In this document: positions 12,585-13,312 of the stretch, one piece after another
Layout of the letters: each line of letters starts with the position of its first letter
Numbering within the stretch: the first letter of the stretch is position 1
Source of the DNA: Christensenella tenuis
GTDB taxonomy: Bacteria; Bacillota; Clostridia; Christensenellales; Christensenellaceae
Direction: 5' to 3'
Assembly (NCBI RefSeq): GCF_014287795.1
Contig: NZ_JACOON010000009.1
Coordinates: 1-13,312 of the forward strand
Length of the DNA: 13,312 nt
Translations under genes and position numbers: made by a program
The notes under the pieces: generated by a model
Told to the model about the DNA's origin: nothing
Database searches by the model: none
Seen by the model: only the letters and a program-made list of their open reading frames with translations

Positions 12585-12846
12585 TTCATGGTATAGGATG
12601 CGATACCGCCTGCCCAGGAGGCGCCTATAAGGTTTCCTCGATGCCCGTTCAGTCATTATGCCGCCCGATGCGCCGCAGCCACAATTTACTTATCTCTCCA
12701 AGCCCCAAATTCCTACGTATTTCGCAGGTCAGCATATAATGGATATCTGCCGGGAGGCTGCTGACAGATATTTTGGCCGAACGAACCAGCCGCACAGTAG
12801 GAATACTGGAACCATATCTAAACTATGTTTGAACGAATCAATGATA

Positions 12847-12869
12847 TTTATTCGAATAAAAGTTTTATT
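12847..12869. repeat. Overlapping AT-rich palindromes
   Basis: TTTATTCGAATAAA (12847-12860) is a perfect 14-base palindrome. It overlaps a second inverted repeat, AATAAAA-G-TTTTATT (12855-12869). No gene or promoter is evident close by, so an operator role is unsupported. Confidence 0.55.
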
Positions 12870-13004
12870 TCGGCGGAGATATCCTTCCTATATAATTCAA
12901 ATGCTTATTAACAAAATATCCGCCCCTGCCATATAAATATTGGGAACATATTTTAGTACATTTTAAATACATCATTCCGCGAAGACAGAAACCGAAAACA
13001 AAGT

Positions 13005-13034
13005 AAAAAGCCCTTAAGCACTAAGCAAAAGGAC
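13005..13034 (-). terminator. Terminator of the rRNA operon
   Basis: On the minus strand GTCCTT (13034-13029) pairs with AAGGGC (13015-13010), including one G-U pair, with a GC/GC step inside the loop. Five Ts follow (13009-13005). It lies about 30 bases beyond the 5S gene. Confidence 0.7.
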
Positions 13035-13062
13035 CCTCTACATAGGATATTGAAAAAATGGA

Positions 13063-13181
<119 letters not shown>

Positions 13182-13284
13182 TTTTATAAACTTTTTTAAT
13201 GAGTTGCAAAGCACACTCAAAACTGAATAGTAAGTCCGAAAGAGAAAGTCTTAAGTTATGTTAGACTGTCTATCAACTTTCGTT
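13182..13284 (-). other. 23S-5S intergenic spacer without tRNA
   Basis: About 100 AT-rich bases separate the 23S end from 5S. I see no tRNA. A hairpin, ATCAAC-GAAA-GTTGAT with a GAAA loop on the minus strand (13287-13272), begins at or just inside the 23S 3' end and may mark a processing site. Confidence 0.6.
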
Positions 13285-13285
13285 G

Positions 13286-13312
13286 ATCAAGCCCTCGACC
13301 TATTAGTACTGG
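13286..13312 (-). rRNA. rrl: 23S ribosomal RNA, 3' end only
   Basis: On the minus strand the window edge reads CCAGTACTAATAGGTCGAGG and then GCTTGA, the conserved 3' terminus of bacterial 23S rRNA. The rest of the gene lies outside the window. The last base is uncertain by about 4 positions. Confidence 0.9.

Larger units (their letters stand above)
12338..13004. other. Gene-free region with direct and inverted repeats
   Basis: About 670 bases without a credible gene separate the repeat-protein terminator from the rRNA terminator. An open frame at 12658-12936 lacks a ribosome binding site and reads as noise. Structure is present: a diverged direct repeat (12472-12504 and 12554-12584), stem ATTCCC-A-GCTT with AAGC-C-GGGAAT around 12438-12475, TATAGG (12592-12597) with CCTATA (12624-12629) enclosing CGCC/GGCG, ATATCTG with CAGATAT around 12740-12775, and the perfect palindrome TTTATTCGAATAAA (12847-12860). 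It may hold a structured RNA or a decayed element. I cannot name it. Confidence 0.5.

Noticed and set aside
12658..12936. 92-codon ORF on the plus strand
   Set aside because: No ribosome binding site or promoter, composition unlike the neighbouring genes, and no recognisable motif. It overlaps several inverted repeats.

Overview
The window looks like chromosome from an anaerobic Firmicute, most likely class Clostridia. The evidence is the strong AAGGAGG-type ribosome binding sites, sigma-A-like promoters with 17-base spacers, an indolepyruvate:ferredoxin oxidoreductase operon, paired Rrf2 regulators beside O-acetylhomoserine/O-acetylserine sulfhydrylase genes, and a yjdF-type RNA leader ahead of its cognate gene. 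I cannot fix the family or genus from the sequence alone.

Layout. The left edge (1-35) holds the first codons of a leftward serine recombinase. A gene-free stretch of about 540 bases follows, containing a nearly perfect 30-bp hairpin (319-382). Next is a leftward sulfur-assimilation operon, metY-cysK (2802-577). Back to back with it, reading right, are two Rrf2-family regulators overlapping by ATGA (2953-3815). The 76 bases between the -10 boxes carry two good divergent promoters, so this is probably a self-contained cysteine/homocysteine module. A GC-rich structured spacer and a terminator separate it from a leftward aromatic 2-oxoacid operon, iorA-iorB-paaK (7729-4117), whose genes are coupled by ATGA/GTGA overlaps.

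Further right, reading right, are a NYN-LOTUS RNA-binding or nuclease-like protein and a lipoprotein (7870-9260). They end at a bidirectional terminator shared with a convergent leftward yjdF gene. That gene has its own TTGACA/TACAAT promoter and a structured leader that I call a yjdF (azaaromatic) riboswitch. Its CCUCCUU loop is complementary to the gene's own Shine-Dalgarno sequence. A leftward msrA-msrB methionine sulfoxide reductase pair follows, then a rightward secreted or membrane-anchored protein with three InlB-B-like repeats and an arginine-rich cytoplasmic tail, closed by a textbook terminator. About 670 gene-free bases then carry a diverged direct repeat and several inverted repeats. 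The right edge is the 3' end of a leftward rRNA operon: the end of 23S, a spacer without tRNA, 5S, and a terminator.

Themes. Sulfur metabolism and sulfur oxidation repair (metY, cysK, Rrf2 pair, msrAB), aromatic amino acid fermentation (ior-paaK) and RNA-level control (yjdF leader, NYN-LOTUS) dominate. Several starts differ from the longest reading frame and are set by ribosome binding sites: TTG for iorA, GTG for msrA, and an internal ATG for yjdF and for the NYN gene. I see no CRISPR array, complete insertion sequence or tRNA gene.
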